64,000 nt of DNA from Nymphalis io (lineage: Eukaryota; Arthropoda; Insecta; Lepidoptera; Nymphalidae), in NCBI RefSeq assembly GCF_905147045.1, contig NC_065918.1:15066001-15130000 (forward strand), in the 5' to 3' direction. The position numbers were made by a program, and so were the translations under genes. Below are positions 31,056-44,000 of the stretch, piece by piece (positions within the stretch are counted from its first letter, which is position 1; each line of letters opens with the position of its first letter). The notes under the pieces were generated by a model, which saw only the letters and a program-made list of their open reading frames with translations, did no database searches and was not told the DNA's origin.

Positions 31056-32399
31056 TCAGTATATATACTTTGCAGAATAGTTAGATAAAATGATTTTATA
31101 TCTTAAGTTTGTTTAAGTGTCACTGTCCACACTGCCTATACTCGTGGTAATTTTAAGTTTTAAGAAGAGTCACATCAAAGGATTATAATGTTAGACATAC
31201 ACACCTAGTTAAAGCTATAGGATAATAGATGACGCGTTATAAACGACGCCCGAGTATTATTTAAGTATAAGCGGACGGTGTACTCCTAGCCTTGTTTAAA
31301 GATTGAATCTTACCCATGCGATATATCAAGCATAATAATTGAATCTACTGTTCGAAATTATATATATACAGATTTCCAGATTGTGTTCATATTATTTTTT
31401 TATTTTTTTGGAAACGAATTGAGTTTTTATTGGACATTTTAATGCTTCTAAATGTTTTTGAATTTTCGCATTAAATAAGACTCAAATCTTTTTTAAAAGT
31501 TCCTGCAATCAATAATTCGTCCCGAAGAGAGTACCGAAACCTAAGGCCTTTGCCAATAGTATATGCGACGGAAATTTTGATATGAAATCTCTATGAACGT
31601 TTTCATGATATAATTCATTAATCAATAAAATCAATAATTAAAAATAACCTAACGGTTTCGAATGTTTTGAAACTGCGATAAGGTTACGTTAAAATAAAAA
31701 CAGTTCTATTTTTCTTTGATACCGCGATATCATCATCCTTGTTACACGCACAAGTAAAGAAAGGGACAGATGTGGGATCTGATATCCCAGAACGAAATGA
31801 ATGCGGACAATCACAACCAACTGACTTTTTAGTGGATCTGAGATGAAACTTTAAGGACATTACTCACAAACTTGCCGATCATGCATTTAGCAATAACGTC
31901 AACTTAATAAGAATGCCTTAATTCATTGCCGCAAGGAAAGTTATACGCCACACTATAAACCATCCATGCTTAGATTTCATTTGAAATTACGCTCAACCGA
32001 ATCCCTTTAACATGTATGCGTTTTGAAATACAATAAAAGGAACATTTATCTAAACATCAAGATGATTAAAAAGATTTTAACACTAAGATGGATGTTATAC
32101 ATGAATAGCCTAAATTTGGCACTAAAATGGATCATTTGAAGACACGATGGGAACTAACAGGTGGGTATAATTTATGGCGTGTAAAATTGATGCATCAAAA
32201 TCTTGTTAAATATTTAAAATACAGGTGTATATGATCTATTTATTATGGTAAGGATAAAATATTAATTGATTAAATTCGTGAATAATTCTATTGATATAAT
32301 GAATTAATGAGCTGTTGAAATAATCAATTTCGATCAACGTCCAAATTACCTGCTCAATCGCGAATTGGAGATCAAAACGGAACTTTCAAATAATCCTCA

Positions 32400-32640
32400 C
32401 ATTCTCGATCGGTTAAGGCTGGCGTATGTCTGGCGAAGCACAGCGCAGAGCATGCTACGTACAATGTACATGCTTTAACTATTGTACGTGGCGTACACGT
32501 GGCGTACAAAAGCAGATATGCTTGAGTCAATGCACGAGGAAGCGTGAGAAGGTGTTAACACGTTATTCACGCCACCGGCGCGCTACATAGCGCTAATGCG
32601 GGCAGACGCGTGCCTGCGAGCAGATTTTTAACATTTCATC
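32400..32640. promoter_or_regulatory. CpG-rich patch, function unknown
   Basis: An isolated CpG-rich stretch in AT-rich DNA, with nested GTACGTGGCGTACACGTGGC (two GGCGTAC units and a CACGTG E-box), CCACCGGCGCGCTACATAGC and GACGCGTGCCTGCGAGCAG. No open frame of note. It may be an enhancer, a promoter of a non-coding RNA, or a fragment of an old element. Confidence 0.35.
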
Positions 32641-35600
32641 CAACGCTATTTTTTTAATAGACGGAAAAATCCTCTGAGTTGTGATTTGCCTGATGTTCGT
32701 TCAGCCCAACAAGCGAACCCATACGTGCGACTATAGAGCTGTAGGTAATTATAATTATGACATGATCTCAACATGAACAAATATTGAATTATAAATTGAG
32801 TAACCATTTTTTTTTTTGTTTTTCTGCCAAATATATTGCGTAATAATGTTCAAAGTAGATCAAAAATGTTATTTTAATTAAAAAGTGCTGAATACGACTA
32901 TCTACTCATGGAATGGTTTATAAAATGCTATTTAAATATTTGACAACAATTACAATGAAGATTACATGAATTACATAAACTTCTATTGAATAAATTGTTA
33001 ATATATTGATTAAAATTACAACACATGATACATTGTGTACTAAGTGTAGGAATTTTAATCAATACGTTTCTAATAAAGGATATATTATTTAAAACTTTTA
33101 CAATGATTAAAATTTCATTTAAAACTATAAACTAACATGAAATGCTTACGTAAAACCTCTTTCAATTAGCCTATATATCAAACTCAACATTCACACGGTT
33201 TTTCAATACCGGTCATCACAAAAAATTATAGCTTTATCAGCTACATCTCGATTTCGGTATCCTCTTTGAAAGAGTATTTTACGCAAGTGCTCTCTAATAT
33301 AAACAACTTTATATCATAAATTTAAGCAAAATGTGAGTACATAGAGCAGACTTACCACTAATTTCTGAAACGATGGTCAATGTCAGATCACTTAACTTGA
33401 CATTAGCCAAATTGGTCAGCGGAGAGCCAGCCGATGATTCAATAGGCACAAATAAATTGTTTATTTAATCAAATTAAGTAATCTAAGTTAGATCAACAGT
33501 TCAGAATCTGATGATTAGCAGCTCAAGTAAAACTAACATCCAATTTTAAAATGTAAACACTATTCCAACTTCAATGAAACGACACCTTTACGAGCGTTGA
33601 TATTTAGCGGCTAGCCTTTGTGACCGCAGACATGGATCGGATCTATCAATGCACGGATTCAACAACTGCGATTTAACGAATTTGTTCAACACAAAATGCA
33701 CAAATAAAAAATGATTTCAACACGGAAAATGCTTGTTGTCTGATCAACTGAAAATTTACATTTTATTTTCGAATCAATATGAGCGAATGATATTGTGCTT
33801 AGGTAATAAATTCGTTATGAGTTACCTAAAATTCTATCGCGTATATTTTTGATTCCTCCGTTGTAATAATTCGATTCTCGTGTGTGCTTTTTGCAGGCGT
33901 AAAACTTCAAAAACAAATCAACTGTCATTAAAGTCACGTGTTCAAACGTTTAAAATATTTGAATACCGAATCTTCTATAAATCATGATGTTGCTTATACT
34001 TGTATAAGTGATAATAAATATTCTATTCGATATCTAAAAATATTTTTCCGTTCCAATACCGGTATTCAACGCTATTACTTTCAATGTTTCATTTATTTCA
34101 CACATAAGTGTCTACTCCGCTTACAAATCTTCTAAATAATGATAAAATACATCAATCAGACATCTAAATAGTAAATAATGGTTATAATTTTTTTTTTTTC
34201 TAAATTTAATTTAAGAATTTAATACAATGTAATTAAACATTCGATTTTAGTGTTATTTAGAATTTGGTTACGCATTGGAGGTAATACGGCCGGCGTGCGT
34301 TTTGATTACTGATATTCATATATACAATACATCTTATTTAATTACAAATTAAACAAATATAATGATCAGACACTTGTTATAAGTCATATAAAAATCACTA
34401 ATTCACCGAAATAAAAAATACTCTTTGACATTTTGCGCTAATAAATATTGATGTTCGGAATTAAGTGATTTTTAAAAAACATAACTATTAACGACATAAG
34501 TAAACGCGCGCCGTCGTTGTCCCCTCACGCTAAGCTACGCTAACTACTTAATACTAAGTGCGTAAGTGTTGATTGTAATCCTAATTAACATTGATTTATA
34601 AGTTATATCTTTGAATTTCTTCAAAAATAATTATTTTAAAATTATATATGTATATTATGTACTCATCAACAGCATAACATTCCTTTATAAACACCATTTA
34701 CTTAATTACAAATTTAACTTGTCGGATAAAATGCATGTGCAAACATAAATGCTTAAATTCATCTATAACCATATAACTCTTTACTATATACTTCTATCAG
34801 AAATATTTATAATATTATGATATATTTATTCAAACATCCACTTTAGTATTGCTTCTCAGGTACAATTAGTATTTGCCACGGTTTGTTAGACTCGTATTAA
34901 ATAAAAACCATTTTAATCAAAAACCATAATTTTAAACCGATTATAGATTGCAAAGTTCGGCAAAATAATTGAATTGTTAGACAAAGTACTTTAGTACATT
35001 TACATATTAATATTAAGTATTTAAAACTAATAAAATTGGCTGTATATATATTTAAGTTTTATTTAAAATTATACAAATCTTCCAAATATTGAGCAAATTT
35101 TTTAACATAATTTTACTTTATTTAGATTCTTTTTTTTTGGTTTTACAGCTTTTATGAAATATAATATGAAATATGTTTTATGAAAAAGCCGCAAATAATA
35201 AACGAGTTATGAATAATAAAAAAAATATATATTTATGATTGCGTGATTGTTTCTAGTTTGTTTTCTTTATTATTATTTGCTCACAGCACTACGTTCCTTT
35301 AATTATAATTAATTTAATTTGCATTATCATTTAAATACGTAATTTTTCAATCATAAGTTTAATTAGTATTCATTATATGATTTAAATGGGAACCGTTAAC
35401 ACTACTTTCAGTTATAGTTCACGGAGTATTTAATATGAGCTCAAGTCTCTTGAACCGATCTCGTTATATCCCCGTTTCTATTAACATGATCTTGAAACTG
35501 GTTACCTACGTTTTATAACTTTTTATCTAAATATCATGAATCATTCATGCTGCTCTGTTATCTATTTATAGATAATAATTATAAAAATAATTAAAAATAC

Positions 35601-35689
35601 TCTGTTCTCATAATGCGGTTGTGACATTTCCTTAATCTGTGTCAATTTCATGGATGTCCAGAATAAAAAATGCTCTGAAATGGAGCAAA

Positions 35690-35730
35690 AGTATAAATAC
35701 TCTTGCGTCTTAGCGAAATACAGTCGTTGT
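35690..35730 (+). promoter_or_regulatory. Possible orphan core promoter
   Basis: GTATAAATAC (about 35690-35699) is followed some 25 bases later by ATACAGTCGTTG, similar to an insect initiator at the usual distance from a TATA box. No coding exon follows on the plus strand, so this may be chance. Confidence 0.25.
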
Positions 35731-35933
35731 ATCTGCTACCTTTACGAGTATAAACTTTTTTTAAAACCCATTTTCGATTGGCATCCGACGTCAACGTAGT
35801 ATATACGTTTGGAAGTACACTGTACCCGATAATTTTATCATTGATACTTTATTATGCCAATAAGGTCACTGAACCCCATTTCAGATCAAGATTTATCTGA
35901 TATTAAATATAAGGTGGCTTTATATGTCCATAC

Positions 35934-35967
35934 ACACACACAAATATATATATATATATATATATAA
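35934..35967. repeat. Compound (CA)n/(TA)n microsatellite
   Basis: A run of ACACACACAC joined to ATATATATATAT repeats. Confidence 0.9.
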
Positions 35968-37719
35968 CAAATTTATTTACATATTGCTCAGGGTTCCGCA
36001 AGTCAAACCTACAACGGTATCTATAAAGCGTGTCTAATTTGTTTCAGTTTTCCAACCGTCTCACAGCCAACGATAGATCATAATTATGCTTATGACGATA
36101 AATAAAAATTTACACTATCAAAAGAGGTTACATCAAAACCGCGAAAATTTTCTCAAAAATAATTTCACGTAAAATTATTTTATTTTATTTATCCTTACAA
36201 CATACACCTACGGAACCCACTCGGCAAAATTCCTCGACGGGTATTATGTTACAAAACATTATAAGCGCTGTATATTGCATTGCTATTGTCAAAAAAGGAA
36301 CAAAAATCTATACTTTAACACTCCTTAACACACACAACATTTCAATATATACTCGTAAATATGTTTAAAAATTACTATTTATGTAGAAAAAGTGTACCGT
36401 GCACTATATATGAATGTGTATTAACCGGTGTAAACTTTGATAAAATGAAATTATATTTTTATAAAACTAGGGCGATCATGTTATATTCTATTATATAAAT
36501 ATATTTATATATAATTATTTACACATATTATTCATATAATCACACATAACTTTCACAATCCGTCGTTGACTTAGTTAAATTATTATTTATATCAATGAAG
36601 TGAGTTGAAAATACCTAATTAATAGTTATATTTGATAGTATTTTATATATAAGTAATTCGCCATATTATTTTAATGTTCGTTTACTTATTAGTAAATATA
36701 ACTCACCGTCTTCAATTTACCGAAAGCGGTTTATTCTAGATCATTTGGAGGCTAATAGATCTGAATGAAACGGCAAACGGCTGTTTGAAATCAATGGGCT
36801 ATATGTTTGTACAGATTCGCACACATATTATTACATTAAAATAATTAATTTTTGCAACGATTTGACAAATCGTTTGTTAAAGTAATAGTTTCCTTGGCAT
36901 GTCCAATTAATCATTCATACGACTTAAATATCTATAAATAGTTATATTTTATAATTTTACTATTAATTCTTTAACATGTAAATATCCGTGATATTCCATT
37001 TAGTGCGCAAAATTTATCCATCTCATTTATCGTTTATAAAGGAAATCATCCCTAGGAAACTAGGCAAAAATTAATATATGTATAAGGCGAATTACCCATA
37101 TTACATTCATAGATTCACTCATTAATCACTCATACGGGACTAGACAAAAAAGAGTCATTACCCTACTCACCGATGGATAGGTGATTTCTACGTGGGTCAT
37201 CCTCTTTATATAGGAAAATAGGCACTAATTGCTGACGTTTGGAATTCAGTTTATTGTACCTAATCTCAGTAGATTTATCCATAGTTTTGAGTTCTTAATG
37301 CGAAAGTGTGACATTAAGAACAGCCATTTGCTTACCTGAGCTCGAATAAGATGAAAATTTATTTTCGAATAATACTCTTTGGTGAAACTAATGACTACTT
37401 GTATAGTTGTCTACAGTAAAGTTAGAACGCTAAATAAGACTTCGCTTACATAAATTACAGTAAATAAAGATGAAGAGTGATATTATAAATATACAATAGT
37501 GAACTAGGTATTTACCCAACAGTAAATAAATTGTAACTACAAGTGCCTGCTGCATAGGTACAGACTATGCAGATAAGTTAATATAGAACATTTTAGCTAA
37601 CATATTTAGATCCTATGAAGTACTATTACTTAGATTTAAGACTAAGATGACTACACGTTAAATACAATTTATGTTATTAAATATCCTCAGCGCTTTTTTT
37701 TTAATTTTTTTTTTGATTT

Positions 37720-37725
37720 TTTATT
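37720..37725 (-). terminator. Candidate Rdl polyadenylation signal
   Basis: AATAAA on the minus strand, about 150 bases after the Rdl stop codon. Plausible but untested, as T/A-rich runs make chance matches likely here. Confidence 0.3.
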
Positions 37726-37874
37726 TCCCTAATCCTTAGTTATAGGGAATTTTGCAAATAGCAGGATTCAAATATATTTATAAAAAACTCTTGTCCAATA
37801 TGCTAGTGGAGGTTCGTTGGTTTGGAATCCTTATCGTTACTGTAAACAGTGCAAGTTTGATTTATAGGTCAGAT

Positions 37875-38039
37875 CTAATTATCCCCGCCGAGCAAAACCA
37901 GGTCGTCTGCAACCACATCGGACACATGCAGGTAAATGATCCAGTACATCAGATTAAAGCAGACGAAGCAAACCGGAAAAACGATCCGTGAGTACTTATC
38001 GATGTCTGACGGTGTCGTGCCGAGTAGCTTGTTGATACC
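37875..38039 (-). CDS. Rdl: Rdl exon 10 (TM4 and C-terminus)
   Basis: Acceptor ATTCCAG ending at 38040. Encodes GINKLLGTTPSDIDKYSR, TM4 (IVFPVCFVCFNLMYWIIYL) and the extracellular tail HVSDVVADDLVLLGGDN, then TAG at 37875-37877. It is 55 codons including the stop. Confidence 0.94.
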   Translation of the reverse strand, partial: GINKLLGTTPSDIDKYSRIVFPVCFVCFNLMYWIIYLHVSDVVADDLVLLGGDN

Positions 38040-41000
38040 CTGGAATATTTTAACTTGGCATTTATTGTTAACAACTTAATTACGTAAACGTTAAATACAA
38101 TCAAATAACACCTTCGCATTAATTTACAAAGACATTCGCATTGTCTTGACTTCGCAATGCTAGATATAAATAAACACAAAAAATGGAAACAAGTACAATC
38201 CTTGGCTAACAAACCTTTGACGCTTGGAGCAGGTGTGCTGGGATTTCATCATCGGCCGTTGGGACTTGTACCGTGACGGTAGGTGGTGGTGCTTGCGATA
38301 CGGGAAGTGTCACGGGAATCGTCACAGGTACGGGTACCGAGACAGGCACAGTTACCGCAACAGGAACAGAAGAGGAAGGCCCCCCTCGTGATGATTCCAA
38401 TGGTCCGGTTTTAGTGTATACTTTAGCATCATGAACCTTAAAACGCACTTCCTGTGTATAAGGATTACAAGACTACAGTTAGTAAATTTAATTGTAATAT
38501 AATTTTATTCTTTATGAGTAAGAAAATTTGTATTATACCGTTGAACGGCTTGGAGGTGCGGGTCGGCTAATGGTGCTTGTACGTGGTGGAGGCATCGGCT
38601 CGGCTGCAGAAGGCCCGGGGGCACTTTCCACCGCCGCAACCGTCACCGCCTGAGCATTTTTTTTCTCAGCGGCCATTTTTTGAACAGCATTGAATCGTTG
38701 TTTTCGCATCTGTATCCTTTTCGCCATGTAGCCGACAGTCGCATATTCTGCAATAGATGGCTATCAGTAATAGAGTGAAGCTTTGCAACTATCGCAGAGC
38801 CTGATCTTAACATTAAACATTGAAAAAAAAAACGCATCGCATTTAAATACTAACAAACACATCTTAACACAAATAGGCGTATGTATTAATTATATTAAGT
38901 ATTAAACAATTCAATTTGCACATACTTTAAAATTCAATCATCTTGTGTTACCTAGTAAACTTGCGAAGACCATTACGAAGCAGGTGCCGAGGTATACGTC
39001 AATCGACTTGACATAAGATATTTTTGGTAAAGCTGCATTCGTTGATGACATAAGCGTGGTCATAGTGAGGACAGTGGTGACTCCGAGAGAAACCCTAGCT
39101 GGTGTTGCGTTTCGGTTCAACCAAAATGAGACCCAAGATATAATTACGATCAGACCAGATGGAATGTAAATCTGAATAAGATAGTAGCCCATTGATCGCA
39201 CGAATTGAATTTCGCACGCCAGACGAGAGTAATTTCCTGCAAAAAAGAATAAACTTTAGTTTGACATTTTACAAGGTAGAAGTGATTTTAATAATTGGAC
39301 ATAATGCTCAGATTTAGGTAGTATCAGATATAATATTTATATGATCGCACAGGGATGATACTCGTAATAATGAATAAACGAAGGATAAATAAAGTTAGCA
39401 ATCTAAATGGCGATGGCAAATTTGATTTGTACCTGTTGTCAATGAGATCTCCATTGCACGTTGTCGATGGCCGAGCACCTTGAACTGTGGTAGGGACACC
39501 TCGCTCGAAACACCCACTGAGTTAGGTCCCTCATTCCATTTATATCGGATGTCCCGCATGGTGTAGCCAACTGTACCATGCAGAGAAAATATGGAACGAT
39601 AAAATTAAACACCCATCGCACTGGGTTTTCAATATAATCTTGACAATGGATGAATTTAACTACCTAAACTAACTAATTGTAAAACAAACCAGATGTATAT
39701 GGTGTAGTATATAGTTATTTATAGAATTACGTGTTTGCTTTGTTAATTAATTGTCTGTCAAATGAAAGCCTCATGAAATTGCACACGCCTTGTGCACTGG
39801 GGTATTTAGTTGACGATATCGGTATTGTATCGTTAAAAACAAATCATCTTTTGTCAAGAGTAAAATACGTTTATGCTATACGAGTAAAAGTTTGGATTGA
39901 AAAAAAGTTTTAGTAAATACTTAATGAAGGATCAATATATACTAGGCAATTACTTACAGCTTTCAATTTCGATATTGCACAGTTGGCGATCCATTGGAAA
40001 ATACTGCAAGTCCATTGGGCAAGAAGCGGTGATAGTTAACCTAAAATAATACGTTTATGTTATATAATGCCAAATTGCATAAAATAGCAGTCGAGAAATG
40101 TTTAGACATAGTCAGCAAGTGGTCCATTAATACATGTGTCATTTTAACACCACATAATTTGAAAATTTTCCACCAATATAAATGCAGGCATTTCACATCA
40201 CTCTCAGACAGATTACTCCATACCAAAAGAAAAGAACGAAGAACGAAAGGAACATAAGGATAACATTTTATTTTTAGAATAGTAATAACGAATATTTGTG
40301 ACATGTCGACAAGGCAGAATCATACTCCTTGAATTTTTTTTATTAAGCATTATCTGATTTATTGCACCTAGAATAATAATAAATAATATTAAAAAAGTTT
40401 TTGAACGTATGTGAGTCGAGATGATTGAAAAAAGTTGATACTTATAAGAAATATACCTAATGCTTCGGGTAATAGATCCGGAATGATGTATCCGAATAAA
40501 TTCGTTGCTCGTAGTAGCGATATGGAAGTATGATTGCTTCTCGTTGACGAAGAAAGTATCAGGCACCCATATGTTTCGAATAAATTCGGATCCAACAGAG
40601 AGAGTTTCAACGCCAGGTCGTTTTTTATAGGCTAGTCTTGGATCAGTCCAAAATTGCCTAAAGTAGAAGTCCAGTGTAAAATCCTGCAAAATCGGTATTA
40701 TTCAGAACGACTGACTGTAAAACGTGAAAAAGCACACAATGCATGTCATCAACTATTTCGCTTATTGTGAAAAAGCGTAATATTTAAAAATTTATTAATT
40801 ATTAATATAATTTGATAAAATTATAATTTAGCTTAAAAACGTCCATCACTGAGACATGAATTGTCTGAACATCATAAAAGTGACATCAAGGCAGCGAGAT
40901 GTTTGAAATAACATATATAAATAATTTGTACAGCATTAAACGTTTAAGATTGCATTTTTAATAGACAATCAAAGCTTAGACAGATACTCAGAAAAAGATA

Positions 41001-44000
41001 CAAGAAGAATCGTGAAAATATTAAATTTAGAAAATTGTGCTGCCAGGTGCCATTAAACATTTACTACGCAAATGAAGAGTTTCATTTGATGTACAACAAA
41101 CTTAAAGTACACGTAAAGTAGTAAGTAAGTAAGAAATATAGGTATAATAATGATATTTTAGTGGGTATGATGCAGAGCATTGGTTCAATAAGAATACAGA
41201 GCGAAGAATTTAGCAGGATAGAAACACACGATATCGCGTGATGAGCCATGTGCGCTAGTGGCCGTATCACACGGTTTCGCGTTGTTGGCATTGAGCGTGA
41301 TAAAGTACACGTAAAATAGTAAAGGAACGTATAGATAACATTGACACGATAGTAAAATGATGAGGAGCATTGGTTCAACTAGATTGCATAGAGAAGAACT
41401 TTGCAGGATAGAAACACACAAAATCGCGTGATGAGCTATGTGCGCTCGTGGCCGTGGCTCAGGCGTTTCGCATGATTGGTAATGAACGTGTTAAGGTATG
41501 CGTAAAATAGTACAGGGACTTTATACCACGAGATACAATATATTTTTTTAAATTTTAATAGAGGTTCCGATTCTTCGTTACGTGTACTTTATTGATAATG
41601 ATATAGATAGATCGTCTATAATTAATTGCAGGTCACGTCTTAAAGTGACTTTACGAGTCCCTTGATTTGGTTTCCACGAGGGGTCATACACCCTGGTCTC
41701 ATATGGACTTTGTTTTTTGAAACCGTTATCAAGGGTATTTTGGCAATTCATTAATAAAAAATTTAAATAGCACAGATTTTTTTTCTGTGGCTTATAAACA
41801 AACGAGTTGCATTTTTTGTCTATTGTATGAAAGTTAAACAATATTTTTACTTATTCTTGCGCGTCGTATAAGTTACGAGTATATCAGTTTTAAATGTTTA
41901 ATGAAAACAATGTTCCCTCGTCCAACCGGAACTCACTGTACATTCACAATACATTTATAGCAAGACTACGAAAAGTAAGTAAATTGCAAATGGCGAAGTT
42001 GAAGAGTAAAACACTTTTTTGGGAGACAATAGTAAGAAACCCACAGTCACAACAGATACCTACTCAAGAACATAAAAAGCTTAACACAAAAAACAACAAT
42101 GGAGCAAGTTTACGACAGTGTATTGCTTGGAGAAATTCTTAGTAGCAGAGTACAATCTTATATGTCTTTAGATTTTGACAAACCCGGAAAGACACTCCAC
42201 CTTAGTCAATTAAAACTAAAATTATTAATTATTTACAAATTTAATATTTCTATAGAAAAGCTAAATATATGATGTTGCGCCTTCCGGGCTGTCGGCTCCA
42301 ATACGCCGGCATGCTCGCAGCCTCGTGTCTGGGGCTACTCATGTCTAGCTTGAGCTGACAGTGGCGAGTACCATGAGCACTTCGGAGACGGAGCTGATAG
42401 AGAGCACATACATGGTGACGCCCACCTCCACTGGCGGACCTGCAAATAAGCCCAATCGTGAGTAGAGCGCGTGATTCGCGCCGTGAAAACCAAACCAGAG
42501 GACGATGATGTGACATTACTTCCCTAGGTAGATCATGGACATATGGAGGTATTTTTGAACTCTCTTACCCCAAGCCATAAATCGACCGTGGGACATAACC
42601 TAAATTGGCCTCGTGACAGAACATACTACTTAATAATACTCTCTTAAATACCATTTTCACTTCAGATAAGGAGCTGATGGATAGCACGTACATGGTGACT
42701 CCAACATCCACGGGCGGTCCTGAAATTTTACATGTGTTACATCTACTACTTTTAAAATTCTTTTTGCCTTTTTCATTCTGTTTCTTCTAATAAATTCACT
42801 AAAATGTGTTAATAGTTAATGTAATTGTGTTTCCTAAACAAAATGTTGTTGATGGTTTTATCAATGTGTTCAAAATTTAAAATTATGTTCACATTCGCTT
42901 TAGACTTCCATTAAATGAATATATCCATATATGAATCCTTTTCAAACTGAGGAAATAAAATAAACAAGGTTTGAGGAAATAAAGTAAACAAATACACAAG
43001 CACAATGGTAAGCAAACCTGGGAGATTAAATAATTCACTGTTTTTAATAAAACACATAGATCTTGCCAATTGAACCTTGACCAATGATTACGGAAATCTG
43101 CGCAAGCAACACCACTTTTTAAATATGTGATTAAAATTCATCATAAGGTGAATTGTGACTCAAAATCTCGTGAGTAAATTAGCATATGATAAAATTCCGT
43201 TTCTTGACATTAAAGAGAAAAGAAGGCTCTTGCCCGACGATGCTACTATTTACGGACTATTACTTTATTTTACCATTCCATAACTAGCTAAAGGAAAATT
43301 ACTGGAGATTTTTCCTTTCCCACTTTTAAATTTTAAATAAAGAAAACTTTCAACTCTGAAGTAAGTTGTTGTTTCCGTTCTCAGTTTTTAGTGTACGATG
43401 AAAAACTTGAGACTTCAAACTTTTTGGTGTCTGTCTTTACTTCTATTATACCCTCCATAATTTATATTGCTTTCAACTACTTTGCAAGAAATTTCCTAGA
43501 AAATGTTTCAGTTGTGTTTTATTTTATCTTTTTGTTTTTGAGATAATTGGCTATAACTACTGTCACTATCTTGTTTTAGTATCCCGTTCATTCCATATTC
43601 CATATACCATATATATACTATATATGAAGATCATATATCTAGATATATATAGACCATACATTTGTGTAGTAAGTATTTATTTTTGTTGTTGTTGTTGTTG
43701 TTGTCTAGTGTTTCCAAAACCGCAACACAGGGTCTTTTATTCGGGCTGATGAGTGTAAGTTATTATTTATTAGTTAACATTATATAAAATAATTTGACAT
43801 TTCTTTAAGCTCTTTTATTTACGTTCTTGCTTTTGACATAAGGTTTTAAAACTTGACTTACCTTTTGATTTGTAATTATTTCCTACGGTCTAACAATCAA
43901 AATTCCGTTTTAGGCGATTTTATGTGTAGTAAGTTTTGTATTAAAAAAAAAACAGATAAATTTGTTTAGTTTGATTTATTTGAATGATGGATTTGTATTT

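Larger units (their letters stand above)
23872..37719. other. Intergenic region between convergent JIP1 and Rdl
   Basis: About 14 kb, mostly AT-rich, perhaps including long 3' UTRs. It holds SINE family 2 (26757-27090), SINE family 1 (27966-28268), a 32-nt palindrome (28580-28611), family B copies (29227-29505 and 30898-31055), a 19-bp hairpin (29971-30016), a CpG-rich patch (32400-32640) and a possible core promoter (35690-35730). No exon was recognised. Confidence 0.55.

Noticed and set aside
35934..35967. Microsatellite as a CRISPR or satellite array
   Set aside because: It is a simple dinucleotide run; no spacer-repeat structure occurs anywhere in the window.
41082..41421. Overlapping minus-strand frames as a repeat protein
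   Set aside because: The apparent protein repetition comes from the ~195-bp DNA tandem repeat; the frames are not conserved between copies.
42250..42516. An 88-codon minus-strand frame as a gene
   Set aside because: It overlaps Rdl exon 3b in a different frame and has no recognisable features; the conserved reading frame is that of the Rdl exon.
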